Origin: an uncultured Hyphomicrobiales bacterium
GTDB taxonomy: Bacteria; Pseudomonadota; Alphaproteobacteria; Rhizobiales; Beijerinckiaceae
NCBI GenBank assembly: GCA_903825465.1
Contig: CAIKAR010000030.1
Coordinates: 124,001 to 188,000 of the forward strand
Reading direction: 5' to 3'
Length of the DNA stretch: 64,000 nt
A model generated the notes under the pieces. That model made no database searches. It was not told where the DNA came from and saw only the letters and a program-made list of their open reading frames with translations. Shown here piece after piece: positions 18,552 through 28,874 of this stretch. A program made the position numbers and the translations under genes. Position 1 is the first letter of the stretch. Each line of letters opens with the position of its first letter.

Positions 18552-19421
18552 ATGGCCAACGAAAACGTCTCCTTTGTCTCCGATGGACTGAGAATATCCG
18601 GCTTTCTGTCTATTCCCGTGGGAGCCAAGCCCGCCGGCGGATTTCCCGCGATCATGGTTCTGCATGGATTTGGCAGCAACAAGGCCTCCAATTCCGTCAC
18701 CCGGCCCTGCGAAATCCTCAATGGATTGGGCTACGCGACGCTCGCGTTCGACATGCGTGGCTGCGGCGAAAGCGAAGGCGAACGCGGCCGGATCATTTGC
18801 CTGGAGCAGGTCAGCGACACGCGCAACGCGCTCACTTATCTGCAATCCCGGTCGGAAATCGACCCGCGCCGAGTGGGCTGCATGGGAACCAGCTTCGGCG
18901 CCGCGGTCACAATCTACACGGCGGGCGTTGACGAGCGCGTCGCCGCGGCGATCTCGGTGGGCGGATGGGGCGACGGGGAGAAGAAATTCCGCGGTCAGCA
19001 CCCCGGCCCGGAGGCTTGGGCGAAATTCAACGACATGCTGGCGGAAGGCAAGCGCCACAAGGAGGCGACAGGTAAATCGCTGATGGTGTCGCGCTGGGAC
19101 ATTGTTCCAGTCCCGCCACACCTGAGAGGGCACGTCAATCCCACGTCGCACCTGACTTTTCCGCACGAGACCGCGCAGAGCATGTTCGACTTCCGCGCCA
19201 ACGAGGTCGTCGGCAAGATCGCGCCGCGGCCATTGCTTTTGATGCATCCGGCTGTCGACTCCGTCACTCCCACCCAGCAATCCATCGACCTGTTCGGCCA
19301 CGCTGGACAACCGACGGAACTTCACCTTTTCTCGGACGCGGACCACTTCCTGTTGGCCGAGGAAAGCAAACGGGAACTGCGGGTGCTGTCGGACTGGCTG
19401 GCCCGGTATTTCCCGGCCTGA
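18552..19421 (+). CDS. Alpha/beta hydrolase (dienelactone-hydrolase/peptidase S9-like fold)
   Basis: 289 aa. Visible motifs are the oxyanion strand IMVLHGFGSN at 34-43, FDMRGCGESEG at 67-77, the nucleophile elbow MGTSFGAAV (S114), and the late His in SDADHFLL near 270 with an upstream Asp in LLMHPAVDSVTP. The protein is probably a cytosolic esterase or lactonase; substrate unknown. The ATG at 18552 is preceded by GGAACAA, and the open frame upstream is not family-like. It precedes ribF by 21-30 bp on the same strand. Confidence 0.78.
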   Translation: MANENVSFVSDGLRISGFLSIPVGAKPAGGFPAIMVLHGFGSNKASNSVTRPCEILNGLGYATLAFDMRGCGESEGERGRIICLEQVSDTRNALTYLQSRSEIDPRRVGCMGTSFGAAVTIYTAGVDERVAAAISVGGWGDGEKKFRGQHPGPEAWAKFNDMLAEGKRHKEATGKSLMVSRWDIVPVPPHLRGHVNPTSHLTFPHETAQSMFDFRANEVVGKIAPRPLLLMHPAVDSVTPTQQSIDLFGHAGQPTELHLFSDADHFLLAEESKRELRVLSDWLARYFPA

Positions 19422-19451
19422 CCCGCGGCTTGCGGCTATAGATTGATCACC

Positions 19452-20423
19452 GTGTCCCACCCCTCATCCGAAACATCGGCTCCGCCTGTTTTGCGAGATC
19501 CCGTCGTCTTGCCGGCGGCTTTCGCCCATCCCGTTGTCGCCATCGGCAATTTCGATGGCGGCCACCGCGGCCACGCGGCCGTATTCGGCGTCGCGCGAAA
19601 GTTGGCCAATCGGCTGGCCGCCCCGCTGGCCGCCCTGACTTTCGAGCCGCATCCCGTCGATTTCTTCGCCGCGCCGGGCACGGTGTTTCGGCTGACTCCC
19701 GAAACAGCCCGGGCCCGCGCGCTTGGACGCCTCGGCGCGAACCTGGTGATCGCGCTGACCTTTGACGCGGCTCTTTCGACGCAGACGGCGGAAGCGTTTG
19801 TGTCGGAGGTGCTTGTTAAACGCCTGGGCGTTTCCGGAGCGGTGGTTGGCTACGACTTTCATTTCGGCAAAGACCGCGGGGGGTCGCCAGCCTTTCTGGC
19901 CGACGCGGGACGCCGTTGTGGCTTCGCAGTGGAGATCGTGCCCAAGGTCGAAGCCGATACAGACGGAGCGCCCGAAGCTGTCCACTCCAACGCGGCGCGC
20001 GCCGCGCTCGAGGCCGGCGATGTGACGCTGGCGGCGAAACTTCTCGGCCACGAATGGTTCGTTGTGGGAGAGGTCGTCCACGGCCAGAAACTCGGACGAA
20101 CTTTGGGTTTCCCAACCGCGAACATCGAGCTCGATCCTTCCTGTCGATTGAGGCACGGCATCTACGCTGTGCGGCTGACCATCGACGGCGTCGCCCGCGG
20201 CGGGGTCGCGAATTTTGGCCGCCGACCGACGATCAACGACAACGGCGCGCCGCTGCTTGAAGTGTTCGTCTTCGATTTTTCCGGCGACCTCTACGGCAAA
20301 ACAGTTGAGGTGGCTTTTGTCGAATGGATCAGGGGCGAGGAAAAATTCGCCTCGCTCGACGCTTTGGTCGTGGCCATGAATGGCGACAAGGCGAAGGCCA
20401 AGGAAGTTCTCGCGACACGCTGA
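19452..20423 (+). CDS. ribF: Bifunctional riboflavin kinase/FAD synthetase
   Basis: 323 aa. RibF phosphorylates riboflavin to FMN and adenylates it to FAD. The adenylyltransferase motif IGNFDGGHRGH is at 31-41 (usual form GNFDGVHxGH). The kinase domain shows GRTLGFPTANI near 199 and VANFGRRPTI, with LEVFVFDFSGDLYG near the end. I use the GTG at 19452; a TTG at 19443 would add three residues, and neither has a strong ribosome-binding site. It lies upstream of ileS and lspA, an order common in proteobacteria. Confidence 0.93.
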   Translation: MSHPSSETSAPPVLRDPVVLPAAFAHPVVAIGNFDGGHRGHAAVFGVARKLANRLAAPLAALTFEPHPVDFFAAPGTVFRLTPETARARALGRLGANLVIALTFDAALSTQTAEAFVSEVLVKRLGVSGAVVGYDFHFGKDRGGSPAFLADAGRRCGFAVEIVPKVEADTDGAPEAVHSNAARAALEAGDVTLAAKLLGHEWFVVGEVVHGQKLGRTLGFPTANIELDPSCRLRHGIYAVRLTIDGVARGGVANFGRRPTINDNGAPLLEVFVFDFSGDLYGKTVEVAFVEWIRGEEKFASLDALVVAMNGDKAKAKEVLATR

Positions 20424-20594
20424 AACGCGAAACCGCGGCAACCTGTTCTCCCGGCGTCGCTGGAGCCTGATCTCGCGCCTCGGGCTTTTTGGGCACGGTT
20501 AGCGGCGCGATGGCGCTTTTCGCCGAATTCCACTATTCCCGAGCGCGAATAAGGGCCGATGGCCCTGCGCCGCAATTTTGGATCGAATTTTCCG

Positions 20595-23500
20595 ATGAAT
20601 GACCAAACTTCGATAGGCCAGGACTATTCGGCCTCGCTCTATCTGCCGAAAACCGAATTTCCGATGCGCGCTGGCCTGCCGCAAAAGGAACCGCAAATCC
20701 TCGCGCGTTGGAACGAGATCGGGCTTTATGACAGGCTTCGCGAGGCCGGCAAGGCCCGGCCGAAATTCGTGCTGCACGACGGACCGCCTTACGCCAACGG
20801 CGCCATCCACATCGGCCACGCCCTCAACAAGATCCTCAAGGATCTCGTGACGCGCTCGCAGCAGATGCTGGGCAAGGATTCGAACTACGTGCCCGGCTGG
20901 GATTGCCACGGCTTGCCGATCGAATGGAAAATCGAGGAAGACAATTACCGTTCAAAGGGCAAGAAGAAGCCCGAACTGTCCGATCCCGCCGCGATGATCG
21001 CCTTCCGCCAGGAATGCCGCGCCTACGCCGCTCATTGGCTGAACGCGCAGCGCGAGGAATTCAAGCGCCTCGGCGTAGTCGGCGACTGGGCGCATCCCTA
21101 CGCGACGATGGATTTCCCCGCTGAGGCGCAAATCGCCCGCGAGCTGATGAAATTCGCCATGAACGGGCTGCTGTACCGCGGCTCGAAACCAGTGATGTGG
21201 AGCGTGGTGGAGAAGACCGCGCTCGCCGAGGCTGAGATCGAGTACGAGGACCATGTCAGCGACACGGTGTTCGTGGCGTTTCCTTTTAAAAGCGTCAGTG
21301 GACACATCGATCTTGATCCGCGATTTGATCGAGCTTCGCTCGAACTCGGGAGTGTCGATAATCCACCTAAAGTTTTAATCTGGACCACCACTCCTTGGAC
21401 CCTGCCGGGAAATAGAGCCGTTAGCTTTTCGTCGAAGATAAAATACCAGCTTTATCGAGTGACGAAATCTCCCGACGGCAACTGGGCCAAGCGTGGCGAT
21501 AAGTTCGTTGTCGCCGAACAATTGGCCCCCGAAGTGTTTAAGGCTGCAAAAGTTGACGCCTTTGAAGTTTTGATGCCCGTAAGTGGATATTTTTTAGAAG
21601 GCTCGACTCTTGCCCACCCGTTGGCTGGGTCGATTCCCGGCTACGATTTTCCCATCCCTCTCCTCGATGGCGATCACGTCACCGACGACACCGGCACGGG
21701 CTTCGTCCACACCGCGCCCGGGCACGGACGCGAGGACTTTGATATCTGGATGGCGAGCGGCCAGATGCTCGCCAAACGCGGCATCGACACCCGCATTCCC
21801 TATACCGTCGACGCCGATGGTTTTTATACCGACGAGGCCCCGGGATTTGGACCTTCCTCGCCGGGCGGCGCTAAGCGCGTCATCGACGACAAGGGAAACA
21901 AGGGCGACGCCAACGAGGCCGTCATTAAGGCGCTTGTCGAGGCCGGCAATATCCTCGGGCGCGGCCGCCTGAAGCACCAGTATCCGCATTCCTGGCGCTC
22001 GAAAAAGCCGGTGATCTTCCGCAACACCCCGCAATGGTTCATCGCCATGGACAAGGGGTTCGAAATCGGCGCGTCCGCCTCCCGCGCGCGCGGCGGCGGC
22101 GAACTTCCGAACGAACCCTCGTTGCGCGACCTGGCTCTGGAAGCCATCAAGCGCACGCGATGGGTTCCCGCCGCCGGCGAAAACCGCATCAACGGCATGA
22201 TCGCCAATCGGCCGGACTGGGTCGTGTCGCGCCAGCGCGCCTGGGGCGTGCCGATCTGCGTCTTCGTGAAAAAAGGTCAGCACGAGCCCTTGCGCGACGA
22301 CAGCGTCAACGCCCGCGTCGCCGCGGCCTTCGAAATGGAAGGCGCCGACGCCTGGTTCGCGCCCGGCGCGGCGGCGCGTTTCCTGGCGCCCGATTACAAT
22401 CCCGACGACTTCGAAAAGATCGACGACGTGCTTGATGTCTGGTTCGACTCGGGCTCGACGCACGCGTTCACGCTCGAAGACCCCGCGCATTTCCCCGGCC
22501 TCGCTGGCATCAAACGCAAGATCGATGGCGGCGCCGACGAGGTCATGTATCTCGAAGGCTCCGACCAGCACCGCGGCTGGTTCCATTCGTCCTTGCTGGA
22601 AAGCTGCGGGACGCGCGGGCGCGCGCCCTACGATGTCGTGCTGACGCATGGCTTCGTGCTCGACGAAAACGGGCGCAAAATGTCGAAGTCGCTCGGCAAC
22701 GTCGTCGCGCCGCAGACGGTGATCAAGGACGCGGGCGCGGACATTCTGCGCCTGTGGGTCGCGGCGTCGGACTATTCCGACGATCTGCGCATCGGCAAGC
22801 ACGTGCTCGCGACGTTTGTCGAGACCTACCGCAAGCTGCGCAACACCATGCGCTGGATGCTCGGCGCGCTCTCGCATGTCGAGGCGGCGGACCAAACCGC
22901 CGCGCAATCCATGCCCGAACTTGAAAAGCTGATGTTGCATCGCCTCGCCGAACTCGACGCGCCAATCCGCGAGGCCTACGAGAATTTCGACTACAAAAAG
23001 GTGGTTTCGCTGCTGAGCCAGTTCCTCAACAGCGACCTGTCGGCGTTTTATTTCGACATCCGCAAGGACGCGCTTTATTGCGACCCTCCGTCAAGCGGCA
23101 AACGAAAAGCGTCGTTGTGCGCGATCGAACATATTTTCCGGGCCGTGACGGTCTGGCTCGCGCCGATCCTGCCCTTCACCTGCGAAGAAGCGTGGTTATC
23201 GCGTTATCCCGACGCGCAATCGGTTCATCTTGAGGTGTTTCCGGCGATCCCGGCGGAATGGCGAAACGACGCGCTCGCCGAAAAATGGGAGGCCATCCGC
23301 CAGATGCGCTCCGTCGTCACCGGCGCGCTGGAGATCGCGCGCGCCAACAAGAAGATCGGTTCGTCGCTGGAAGCCGCGCCGGAGGTGTTCGTCGCCGACG
23401 CGGAGCGCCGCGCCGCGCTCCATGGTCTCGACTTCGCGGAGGTTTGCATCACCTCCGACATATCGGTGGTGGCGGGCGAAGGGCCGGCGGATGCGTTTCA

Positions 23501-23672
23501 TCTCGGTGAAATTCCCGGGGTCGCGGTCGTCGTTCAACGCGCTCCCGGCGTCAAATGCCAGCGGTCGTGGAAATATTTCGATCCCGCGACATCGCTGCCC
23601 GCCCATCCCGGCGTCACACCGCGCGATGGACGGGCGCTCGACGAACTGAAGGCGGTGGGACGGTGGGCGTGA
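20595..23672 (+). CDS. ileS: Isoleucyl-tRNA synthetase
   Basis: 1025 aa from the ATG at 20595; an earlier in-frame ATG would add 12 residues. Class I synthetase charging tRNA-Ile, with HIGH at 72-75, KMSKS at 695-699 and the CP1 editing domain ([13 protein letters not shown]). The C-terminal zinc-finger region keeps only one Cys (KCQRSWKYF), so a zinc site there looks absent. Odd: about 21290-21630 (residues roughly 231-345, inside CP1) is near 48% GC with AT-rich codons, against about 67-70% in the rest of the gene, which suggests a recombined patch. The stop overlaps the lspA start. Confidence 0.97.
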   Translation: MNDQTSIGQDYSASLYLPKTEFPMRAGLPQKEPQILARWNEIGLYDRLREAGKARPKFVLHDGPPYANGAIHIGHALNKILKDLVTRSQQMLGKDSNYVPGWDCHGLPIEWKIEEDNYRSKGKKKPELSDPAAMIAFRQECRAYAAHWLNAQREEFKRLGVVGDWAHPYATMDFPAEAQIARELMKFAMNGLLYRGSKPVMWSVVEKTALAEAEIEYEDHVSDTVFVAFPFKSVSGHIDLDPRFDRASLELGSVDNPPKVLIWTTTPWTLPGNRAVSFSSKIKYQLYRVTKSPDGNWAKRGDKFVVAEQLAPEVFKAAKVDAFEVLMPVSGYFLEGSTLAHPLAGSIPGYDFPIPLLDGDHVTDDTGTGFVHTAPGHGREDFDIWMASGQMLAKRGIDTRIPYTVDADGFYTDEAPGFGPSSPGGAKRVIDDKGNKGDANEAVIKALVEAGNILGRGRLKHQYPHSWRSKKPVIFRNTPQWFIAMDKGFEIGASASRARGGGELPNEPSLRDLALEAIKRTRWVPAAGENRINGMIANRPDWVVSRQRAWGVPICVFVKKGQHEPLRDDSVNARVAAAFEMEGADAWFAPGAAARFLAPDYNPDDFEKIDDVLDVWFDSGSTHAFTLEDPAHFPGLAGIKRKIDGGADEVMYLEGSDQHRGWFHSSLLESCGTRGRAPYDVVLTHGFVLDENGRKMSKSLGNVVAPQTVIKDAGADILRLWVAASDYSDDLRIGKHVLATFVETYRKLRNTMRWMLGALSHVEAADQTAAQSMPELEKLMLHRLAELDAPIREAYENFDYKKVVSLLSQFLNSDLSAFYFDIRKDALYCDPPSSGKRKASLCAIEHIFRAVTVWLAPILPFTCEEAWLSRYPDAQSVHLEVFPAIPAEWRNDALAEKWEAIRQMRSVVTGALEIARANKKIGSSLEAAPEVFVADAERRAALHGLDFAEVCITSDISVVAGEGPADAFHLGEIPGVAVVVQRAPGVKCQRSWKYFDPATSLPAHPGVTPRDGRALDELKAVGRWA

Positions 23673-24208
23673 CTTTCACGACGCCGCGCCGGCTCGGCGT
23701 CGTCGCCGCCGCGCTCGCCTTCGCGATCGACCAAGCGAATAAATACTGGATGATCGACATTTTCGATATCGCCCAGCGGCAGCCCATCAACGTTTTGCCG
23801 GTGCTCGACATCGTCATGGTTTGGAACAAAGGCGTCTCCTACGGCAGGCTGCGCGCCGACACCGATTTGGGCCGCTGGCTGCTGTTGGGCTTTATGCTTG
23901 TTGTCACAGGCGTTTTCGCAGTCTGGATGTGGAAAACGCCGGGGCGTGTCGGCGCGGCGGGACTGGGCCTCATCGTCGGCGCGGCGCTCGCCAACGCCTT
24001 GGATCGCTTCGCGCATGGCGCGGTGGCTGACTTCTACTATTTCCACACGCCTTTCCCGCTGGGGCCGCTGTCGAATTACGTGTTCAACCTCGCGGATGTC
24101 GCGATCGTTGCCGGCGTCGGCCTTTTATTGTATGAAACCTTTCTTACAGGCGCGCAAAAAACCGCGAAGCAGGCAGTTCCCGACGAGGGTGCCCCAGATT
24201 CGCCGTGA
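23669..24208 (+). CDS. lspA: Lipoprotein signal peptidase II
   Basis: 179 aa with four predicted membrane segments. LspA cleaves prolipoprotein signal peptides at the inner membrane. The catalytic aspartates are D121 (GAVADFYYF) and D143 (FNLADVAI). I use the GTG at 23669, whose GTGA overlaps the ileS stop; a GTG two codons earlier is possible. Coupling to ileS is the classic ileS-lspA arrangement. Confidence 0.94.
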   Translation: MTFTTPRRLGVVAAALAFAIDQANKYWMIDIFDIAQRQPINVLPVLDIVMVWNKGVSYGRLRADTDLGRWLLLGFMLVVTGVFAVWMWKTPGRVGAAGLGLIVGAALANALDRFAHGAVADFYYFHTPFPLGPLSNYVFNLADVAIVAGVGLLLYETFLTGAQKTAKQAVPDEGAPDSP

Positions 24209-24257
24209 AGTCCGGGCAGTCGTGTCGTGTTTGTCGGCCCCGAATATGGAGTTCGCG

Positions 24258-24917
24258 ATGCAATCGAGTGTTTTCCGCGGAAGTTTCCTCGTCGCCATGT
24301 CTTTGGCGAGTCTCGCCCTCAGCCATCGGCCCGCCGCCGCTTTGGACGACGGCAAGGGAAACAGCCTTCTCGACGCGCTTGATTTCGTCGGCCTCGGCGA
24401 AAAGAAGGATCAGGACGTCATCTTTTATCGCGAGCGCGCGCCGCTGGTGTTGCCGCCCAAAAACGAGTTGCGCGCGCCGACCCCCCCGGTCTCCGAGCGC
24501 GTGTCGAATTGGCCGAAGGATCCAGAGGCCGTTCACGCGGCGAAACTCGCCGAGGAAGGTCGCCGGCGCGCCTCCGACAATCCGAACGACTCCCACTTGG
24601 CCGGTCAATTGACCCGGCAAGGGCGGGTTGCCGCCGCCGACATGGTCCAGCCCGCCGGTCCCGGCGGAGCTTGCAGCATGACACCGGACGCGATCAATCG
24701 TTGCGATCCCAACACCTACTGGAAGAACCTTTCCGTGGCTTCCGCCGCGTCGAAGAAGCAGGAGTTGCAGGCCGGCGTCGAACCTGATCGGGAATACCTG
24801 ACCAACCCGCCCAAGGGCTATATGGCGCCGACAAAGAACGTCGCCGCCAATTCCGAGCCTGTGAAGCATGAAGAAGAGAGCATTTTCGACTACGTCCGCA
24901 ACAAAGTCGGACAATAG
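24258..24917 (+). CDS. Secreted protein downstream of lspA, family not named
   Basis: 219 aa from the ATG at 24258, which has GGAG six bases upstream; an ATG at 24246 is the alternative. A signal peptide ends around RPAAA-LDD. The first mature part reads SLLDALDFVGLGEKKDQDVIFYRERAPLVLPP, followed by a low-complexity, Pro- and Ala-rich, charged tail with one central GACSM and one RCDPNTYW cysteine. The position between lspA and an M16 peptidase pair matches that of DUF3035 lipoproteins in Rhodobacterales, but I see no lipobox here. Probably periplasmic; function unknown. Confidence 0.65.
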   Translation: MQSSVFRGSFLVAMSLASLALSHRPAAALDDGKGNSLLDALDFVGLGEKKDQDVIFYRERAPLVLPPKNELRAPTPPVSERVSNWPKDPEAVHAAKLAEEGRRRASDNPNDSHLAGQLTRQGRVAAADMVQPAGPGGACSMTPDAINRCDPNTYWKNLSVASAASKKQELQAGVEPDREYLTNPPKGYMAPTKNVAANSEPVKHEEESIFDYVRNKVGQ

Positions 24918-24953
24918 GCGACGAGCAATTTCACGGAATTGTTCCGTCCGGGC

Positions 24954-24983
24954 CTGACGGAGTCGCCGGTTCTGCGCTATATT
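24954..24983 (+). promoter_or_regulatory. Candidate promoter for the M16 peptidase pair
   Basis: CTGACG at 24954-24959 and TATATT at 24978-24983 are separated by 18 bp, a reasonable -35/-10 pair, ending about 40 bp before the ATG at 25025. A small inverted repeat (TCCGTC / GACGGA) overlaps the -35 side. Assigned by eye. Confidence 0.35.
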
Positions 24984-25024
24984 GGTGAAATCGCTCGATT
25001 TGGGCGCTTTCGCCGGTGTGGTTC

Positions 25025-26356
25025 ATGAACAAGTCGTCCGATTCAATTGCTCTTGAAAACTCAGGGGCTGCCGGCCCTAAAATCTCGAAATTCCGACTTG
25101 AAAACGGCATGGATGTCGTTGTTATTCCCGACCACCGCGCCCCCGTGGTGACCCATATGGTCTGGTACCGCAACGGGTCGGCTGACGATCCCTTGTGCAA
25201 GTCGGGCATCGCCCATTTTCTCGAACATCTGATGTTCAAAGGCACCAAAAAACACAAACAGGGCGAATTTTCCGAGGTGGTCGCCGAACTTGGCGGTCAA
25301 GAAAACGCTTTTACATCGAACGACTACACCGCCTATTTTCAGCGCGTGGCGAAGGAGCATTTGCCGGTCCTGATGGAATTCGAGGCCGACCGCATGACAA
25401 ACCTCGTCCTGACCGACGAAATCGTGGCTCCGGAACGCGATGTCGTCATCGAGGAGCGGCGCATGCGCACGGACAACGACCCCGGCGCGCAACTTGGCGA
25501 AGCCGTGCAGGCCGCGCTTTTCGCCCACCATCCCTACGGCACGCCGATCATCGGCTGGATGCACGAGATCGAAGACCTCGGCCGCGAGGACGCCATGGCT
25601 TACTATGGCCGCTTCTACACACCCGCGAACGCTATTCTAATCGTGGCCGGCGACGTCGAGGCGGACGTGGTTCATGAGATGGCGAAGGCGACCTATGGTG
25701 CCATTCCCAAGCGCGGCGAACAACCGATACGCAAACGTCCGCGCGAGCCAGAGCCCCTCGCCCATCGTCTGGTGACGCTCGCCGACGAAAAGGTCGAGCA
25801 GCCCAGCCATCAACAGGTGTATCTGACGCCGTCATACGGAACCGCCGCCCCCGGCGAAGCGGAAGCGCTCGAATTGCTCGCCCATCTGTTGGGCGGCGGG
25901 CAGACGAGCTTGCTGTATCGCAAGCTTGTGGTCGAAAAGAAAATCGCCGTCGCGGCCGGCGCCTACTACCTCGGCACCGCGCTCGACGCGACGCGTTTCT
26001 GGGCCTACGCGATTCCGGCGGCCGATACGTCGCTCGAAACGCTCGATGACGCGGTCGCGGGCGTTATCGCGGAGGTCGCTCGCGATGGCGTCGACGCCGG
26101 AGATCTCGCCAGGGCCAAAACACGTTTGATCGCCGACGCCATCTACGCGCAAGACAGCCAGTCGTCCCTCGCGCAATGGTATGGCGCGGCGCTCTGCACC
26201 GGCGGCACCATCGAGGATATTCAACAATGGCCCGCGAGCATTGACGCCGTGAGCGCCGACGCGGTGCGCGCCGCCTGCGTCAAATGGCTCGACAAGAAAC
26301 GCTCGGTCACCGGCTTCTTGCTGCCCGCCGAACAATCGATGGCCGACGCCGCCTAA
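25025..26356 (+). CDS. M16 zinc metallopeptidase (catalytic partner)
   Basis: 443 aa. The inverted zinc motif HxxEH is H64-F-L-E67-H68 (GIAHFLEHLMF), with a later Glu in MEFEADRM as probable third ligand. The family is pitrilysin/processing peptidase-like, cleaving peptides in a clam-shaped dimer. No clear signal peptide is visible from the ATG at 25025 (a GTG at 25016 would add three residues), so its compartment is uncertain. The next gene encodes a related protein without the zinc motif; such active/inactive pairs form heterodimers in this family. Confidence 0.9.
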   Translation: MNKSSDSIALENSGAAGPKISKFRLENGMDVVVIPDHRAPVVTHMVWYRNGSADDPLCKSGIAHFLEHLMFKGTKKHKQGEFSEVVAELGGQENAFTSNDYTAYFQRVAKEHLPVLMEFEADRMTNLVLTDEIVAPERDVVIEERRMRTDNDPGAQLGEAVQAALFAHHPYGTPIIGWMHEIEDLGREDAMAYYGRFYTPANAILIVAGDVEADVVHEMAKATYGAIPKRGEQPIRKRPREPEPLAHRLVTLADEKVEQPSHQQVYLTPSYGTAAPGEAEALELLAHLLGGGQTSLLYRKLVVEKKIAVAAGAYYLGTALDATRFWAYAIPAADTSLETLDDAVAGVIAEVARDGVDAGDLARAKTRLIADAIYAQDSQSSLAQWYGAALCTGGTIEDIQQWPASIDAVSADAVRAACVKWLDKKRSVTGFLLPAEQSMADAA

Positions 26357-26393
26357 GGCGGGGCCCTCGCTCCCTCAAGTTGGAAACGCTGGC

Positions 26394-27677
26394 ATGAATG
26401 CTCAAGCAACCGTGAAGGCCGCGTCGCGCGCGGCGTCCGTGCAAAAAGTCGTGGGATTGAAAAGTGGCGTCGAGGCTTGGCTCGTCGAAGACTACGCGGT
26501 GCCGCTGATCGCCTTCGACATGGCGTTCGTGGGCGGCGGCGCGCAGGACGATTCCGCGCGCGCGGGCGAGACAGCGATGCTCGCCGCGTTGCTCGACGAG
26601 GGAGCGGGCGATATGGACGCCGACGCTTTCCATCGGGCGCTCGACGAGAAGGCCGTCGAAATTTCGTTTTCGGCGGACCGGGATCATTTACAGGGACGCG
26701 CCAAAACCCTGACACGACACCTTGATTCCGCGGCTGAGTTCATGCGGCTGGCGATTTGCGAGCCCCGTCTCGACACCGACGCCATCGAACGCGTGCGCTC
26801 GCAAATGATCGCCGGACTGAAGCGCGAGGCGCAGGATCCCGACGCGATGGCCGGCAAAGCCTGGCGAGAAGCGGCCTATCCAAACCACCCCTATGGGATG
26901 GCGGGACACGGCGCGATGGAGAGCGTCCCGGCGATCACGCGCGACAATCTGTTGGCGCAGCGCGCGGCGCAAATGACGCGCGACGGATTGAAAATCGCCG
27001 TTGTCGGCGCGGTCGACGCGGCGAAATTGGCCGGCATTCTTGACCATGTCTTCGCGGGACTGCCGCGGAAGGGGCTGTTGAAACCGATCGTCAACGCCAC
27101 AATGGCGGGCGTTGGCGAGCGGCATGTGGTCGATCTCGACGTGCCGCAAACGACGATTCGCTTTGGTTTACCGGGCGTTGATCGGCACGATCCCGATTAC
27201 TGGCCGGCGGTTGTTGTCAATCATGTGCTTGGCGGCGGGGTGTTTTCAGCGAGGCTTTTCAAGGAGGTGCGGGAGAAGCGCGGGCTCGCCTACAATGTGC
27301 GCTCGAATCTCGCCGTCTTCGATCATTCGGCGCTATTTACCGGAAATGTCTCGACAAAAAACGAGCGGGCGGGGGAATCCGTCGATGTGATCGAGGAGGA
27401 GATCGCCAAGCTTTGCGCCGACGGTCCAAGCGCCGAAGAGCTTGAAAAGGCGAAGAAATATCTTGTCGGATCCTACGCGCTGCAATTCGACACGTCGACG
27501 AAGATCGCGGGGAATCTCGCGCATCTCCAGTGCGGTGGATATGATGTTTCTTTTCTCGACGAGCGCAACGAGCGCATCGCGGCGGTGACGATGAACGACG
27601 TGTTGCGCGTCGGCAAGCGTCTGTTCGACAACAAGAAATTGCTTGTCGCCGCGGCCGGGCGGCCCGTGGGAATTTAA
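26394..27677 (+). CDS. M16 family peptidase-like protein (non-catalytic partner)
   Basis: 427 aa, the same fold as the preceding gene. At the place where HxxEH should occur the protein reads ETAMLAALLDEGAG, so the zinc site is lost. The C-terminal substrate-binding signature RLFKEVREKRGLAYNV is retained. By family knowledge this is the R/Y-motif subunit that completes the active site of an M16 heterodimer. It starts 37 bp after its partner on the same strand and converges with the Rieske oxygenase gene across 9 bp. Confidence 0.88.
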   Translation: MNAQATVKAASRAASVQKVVGLKSGVEAWLVEDYAVPLIAFDMAFVGGGAQDDSARAGETAMLAALLDEGAGDMDADAFHRALDEKAVEISFSADRDHLQGRAKTLTRHLDSAAEFMRLAICEPRLDTDAIERVRSQMIAGLKREAQDPDAMAGKAWREAAYPNHPYGMAGHGAMESVPAITRDNLLAQRAAQMTRDGLKIAVVGAVDAAKLAGILDHVFAGLPRKGLLKPIVNATMAGVGERHVVDLDVPQTTIRFGLPGVDRHDPDYWPAVVVNHVLGGGVFSARLFKEVREKRGLAYNVRSNLAVFDHSALFTGNVSTKNERAGESVDVIEEEIAKLCADGPSAEELEKAKKYLVGSYALQFDTSTKIAGNLAHLQCGGYDVSFLDERNERIAAVTMNDVLRVGKRLFDNKKLLVAAAGRPVGI

Positions 27678-27686
27678 CGCGTCGAC

Positions 27687-28874
27687 CTAGAATCCCAGCG
27701 TGGGGACAATATCCTCCCCCGCGACGGCCCAATGTTTCCGCGGCTTTCCCCGCGCTATCGCTTGAAACTCCCGCGCCAGAATGCGCCGCCAATGAATGAT
27801 CGCGATATCGGAGCGCCCGAGCCGCTCGCCGTCGCGTCGGACAACGCGGCCCTGGCCGGCCTGGGTCGCGATGTCCTGAATGACGGCGAGGTCGGGATGC
27901 CGCGTGTCGGCGTAAACACCAATCCCGTTCATCAGGTCGCGGGCGACCGCCATAGCGGGCGGCGCGGCGGCGACGAGCTTGTCATAGGCGGCTTGCTTCG
28001 CCTTGTAGTCGGCGATGTCTTCGGGCGTTCCCTCGGTGTGGCCAGCGATCAGCCAGAGGTGGTTCTCGTCGTCGATCGGCGTGAAATGAAAATAGATTTC
28101 GCGCCACCCCTTGACGTCAAGTCCCGCGCGCGGCGGCACGATCACCCGCGTCACGTTGGGCGCGTAGTGCAGCGACACCCTGTCGATCCCGTTGCGGCGC
28201 TTGCCAAGCCGCAACATGCCCCAGTCCGTTTCCTCGGCGGTCACCAGCGGCAGATCGACGGCCAACGGCGCGTGCGAGCCGCCGGGCGAATGGGTGAAGG
28301 CGACATGCACCTCGTCCATGCTGTTTTCAAAGCTTTGCAAGTAGTTGCAGGGCATCGGCTCGGCGTTCCAGATGTCCATGATCCCCGGCGTCGCGCGCGT
28401 GGGGAAAGGCGGAAACGCCGGCGGCTCGCCCTCGCCGAAATAAGCGTAGACAAGCCCGATGTTTTCCCGCGCCGGGACGGTCTTGATTTTGACCTTGCGG
28501 GCGAAGCCCGGCTCTTCCGCCGGCTGTTCAACGCACTGGCCGGAGCCGTCGAATTTCCAGCCGTGATAGACGCAGCGGATGTCGTCGCCCTCGACCCAGC
28601 CCAGATGCATCAACGCGAAACGGTGCGGGCAATGGGCGTCGACAATGTGAATCGCGCCGCCGGCGCCGCGGTAGATCGTGAAATCCTCGCTCATGATGCG
28701 CAGAGGCTTCGCCCGCCCTGTCTCGATATCCTTGCTTCGCGCGACCGCGACCCAAAACTGCCGCATGAAAATTCCGCCCGGCGTGCCCGGCTTGGTGGTG
28801 GCCAGATCGACGCCGAAACGCGACGCCGAGCCATCGGACTCCGCGCCAAAATCGGTTGACGACGAGTGGGTCAT
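27687..28874 (-). CDS. Rieske non-heme iron oxygenase, large subunit (phthalate dioxygenase-like)
   Basis: 395 aa from the ATG at 28874, which has a GGGAGG ribosome-binding site. The Rieske [2Fe-2S] ligands are C82/H84 (HCPHRF) and C101/H104 (CVYHGWKF). The mononuclear iron motif ENSMDEVHVAFTH supplies D187, H190 and H195. Together these indicate a ring-hydroxylating or demethylating oxygenase of the phthalate/vanillate type. No reductase or ferredoxin gene lies next to it, so electron supply must come from elsewhere. The substrate is not determined. The promoter lies in the 514-bp gap upstream. Confidence 0.87.
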   Translation of the reverse strand: MTHSSSTDFGAESDGSASRFGVDLATTKPGTPGGIFMRQFWVAVARSKDIETGRAKPLRIMSEDFTIYRGAGGAIHIVDAHCPHRFALMHLGWVEGDDIRCVYHGWKFDGSGQCVEQPAEEPGFARKVKIKTVPARENIGLVYAYFGEGEPPAFPPFPTRATPGIMDIWNAEPMPCNYLQSFENSMDEVHVAFTHSPGGSHAPLAVDLPLVTAEETDWGMLRLGKRRNGIDRVSLHYAPNVTRVIVPPRAGLDVKGWREIYFHFTPIDDENHLWLIAGHTEGTPEDIADYKAKQAAYDKLVAAAPPAMAVARDLMNGIGVYADTRHPDLAVIQDIATQAGQGRVVRRDGERLGRSDIAIIHWRRILAREFQAIARGKPRKHWAVAGEDIVPTLGF

